From an uncultured Lewinella sp. (GTDB taxonomy: Bacteria; Bacteroidota; Bacteroidia; Chitinophagales; Saprospiraceae), in the NCBI GenBank assembly GCA_938021455.1, contig CALIGP010000232.1, positions 1 through 5,709 on the forward strand: a DNA stretch of 5,709 nucleotides. Direction: 5' to 3'. Positions within the stretch are counted from its first letter, which is position 1. Every line of letters starts with the position of its first letter. The position numbers and the translations under genes are program-made. Below are positions 4,645 through 5,709 of this stretch, piece by piece. The notes beneath the pieces were generated by a model. The model worked only from the letters and a program-made list of their open reading frames with translations, did no database searches and was not told the origin of the DNA.

Positions 4645-5709
4645 TTAGCGGCGAATAACGACTCGTTCGGTATTCACTTCTTCTTCGGTCTGCACACTCA
4701 GCAGGTAGACACCGGTTGGCAGGTGGCTGATATCAAGCGTGGTGGTTTCAACATTACCGATGGTGCGGTTCAGGAGAAGCTTGCCATCAATGCTGAAGAG
4801 ACTTACTTCTTCAATCAACTCGTCAGCCGTCACCTGCAGGTAATCGCTGGCGGGGTTAGGGGTGATCTTGAACTCGAAATCACCTTCCTCGGGACCATCG
4901 AAGCGGACTGGTCCACCGACGCGCTCGATCGTAGAGATGGTACCAGTATTAAGCGTAGAGGTGCTGGCACTGGTAATCACTACTTCGTCAATGTAAATCT
5001 GGTCGGCGTTAGCACTCGCATCACACTGGAAGCGGAACTGAGCACCGTTCACCAGGTTGTAGTTAGCAGAGCTTAGGGTGACTTCAGCAGAGTAGAAAGA
5101 ACCGTTGTTGAAGCTGCTTCCACTGGCATAAGTAGCAACAGTCTGCCAGCCAGAGCCACTATTGTAGCGCAACCAGAAGTCTTCTCCGTTTTCCATACTA
5201 TTGGGGTAGAAGTAGAAGCTAACGGTTACGGATGCTGCTCCGGAAAGATCGAGCGAAGGCGAGGTCATGGAAGAGGCTGTACCACTATTATCACGAAGCC
5301 GGACGGAATATTCACCTTCCCAGCTACGAGTCGTAGTCCTTACCCGTGCACAGTCACCGCCACCATCAGCCCAGCCCTGAAGGCCAGTCTCAAAGTAGTA
5401 AGCTTCACTGATTCCACCACCACCGCCGGTACATCCGGTGGTTGTTCCGCTTGTACTTCCGGTACCAGACTCATTGCCTGCTGCATCAACGGCGCTTACT
5501 GCGAAGTTGTAGGACGTACAAGCCGTCAGTCCAGTAATACCCGTGGAGGTCCCTGTAACCGTTCCGGCCAGGCTACCATCGATGTATACGTTGTAACCCG
5601 TTACGCCTACGTTATCACTGGAAGCATTCCAGCTCAGGTCGAGCGTAGTTTCAGCTTCATTGCTAACGGACAGACCCGTTGGCGTAGTAGGTGCTTGAGT
5701 ATCTGCTCC
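4645..5709 (-). CDS. 3' part of a T9SS-secreted multidomain protein: FN3, jellyroll-like domain, type A sorting tail
   Basis: The minus frame is open from the stop (4645-4647) to the right window edge, giving 354 visible residues with the N-terminus missing. The Met at 5266-5268 is internal, because coding sequence with recognisable domains continues upstream of it. Visible residues 5-91 form a fibronectin type III domain (PTGLSVSN..., DLSWNASSDNVGVTGYNVYI, SYNFAVSAVDAAGNES). A Gly-rich linker (95-99) follows. About 100-247 is a beta-rich jellyroll-like (MAM- or CBM-like) domain running from YYFETGLQGWAD to IYIDEVVITS, common in Bacteroidota secreted enzymes. About 280-354 is the T9SS type A sorting domain (ITPNPASDYLQV, LPTGVYLLSVQT, ending VVIRR), which directs export across the outer membrane and is normally cleaved off. 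Cysteines are at 64, 93, 120 and 229. Such accessory domains often follow a peptidase, nuclease or glycosidase, but the catalytic part is outside the window, so the enzyme activity is unknown. A strong terminator follows. Confidence 0.95.
   Translation of the reverse strand, partial: GADTQAPTTPTGLSVSNEAETTLDLSWNASSDNVGVTGYNVYIDGSLAGTVTGTSTGITGLTACTSYNFAVSAVDAAGNESGTGSTSGTTTGCTGGGGGISEAYYFETGLQGWADGGGDCARVRTTTRSWEGEYSVRLRDNSGTASSMTSPSLDLSGAASVTVSFYFYPNSMENGEDFWLRYNSGSGWQTVATYASGSSFNNGSFYSAEVTLSSANYNLVNGAQFRFQCDASANADQIYIDEVVITSASTSTLNTGTISTIERVGGPVRFDGPEEGDFEFKITPNPASDYLQVTADELIEEVSLFSIDGKLLLNRTIGNVETTTLDISHLPTGVYLLSVQTEEEVNTERVVIRR

Noticed and set aside
4534..5076. 180-codon plus-strand ORF opposite the secreted-protein gene
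   Set aside because: It would run through the strong terminator hairpin and is antisense to the T9SS sorting domain and jellyroll-like domain.
5266..5268. Met as start of the secreted protein
   Set aside because: The frame is open upstream for 147 more codons to the window edge and encodes an FN3 domain and the first half of the jellyroll-like domain, so this Met is internal.

Overview
The window most likely comes from a chromosome of a member of the Bacteroidota, probably a Saprospiria/Lewinella-like marine bacterium. The strongest evidence is a C-terminal type IX secretion (T9SS) sorting domain at the end of the right-hand gene, since this domain is essentially confined to Bacteroidota. 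Supporting evidence is a SusA-like periplasmic GH13 enzyme, a TonB of the Bacteroidota type with a TolA-like coiled coil, and start codons without Shine-Dalgarno sequences, one preceded by an A-rich stretch. The genus is inference.

Left part (1-1476), visibly AT-rich: a possible C-terminal tail of a plus-strand gene that began outside the window (to 161); a six-helix membrane protein of unknown function on the minus strand (135-800); and a four-helix membrane protein of unknown function on the minus strand (966-1391). The gaps hold several near-perfect palindromes beside start codons, which are candidate operators. Nothing here has a known function.

Middle (1477-3477, plus strand), higher GC: a complete secreted GH13 cyclomaltodextrinase/neopullulanase with all catalytic residues intact. 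It is transcribed divergently from the four-helix gene and ends 2 bp from the convergent next gene.

Right part (3480-5709, minus strand): a TonB-family energy transducer (3480-4463), then a short intergenic region with candidate promoter elements, a heptamer-based palindromic repeat and a strong intrinsic terminator. Last comes the 3' part of a large secreted protein (4645-5709) with an FN3 domain, a jellyroll-like domain and a T9SS tail. Its N-terminal, possibly catalytic, part lies beyond the right edge.

Functionally, the GH13 enzyme would cut malto-oligosaccharides in the periplasm after uptake by a TonB-dependent SusC-type porin, and a TonB protein energises such porins. No susC, susD, exbB or exbD is present here, so a direct link between the two neighbours is not shown. 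I found no RNA genes, CRISPR arrays, insertion sequences or transposases, and no convincing new multi-gene system. The items most worth checking are the set of palindromes, the heptamer repeat next to the terminator, and the two uncharacterised membrane genes in the AT-rich segment.
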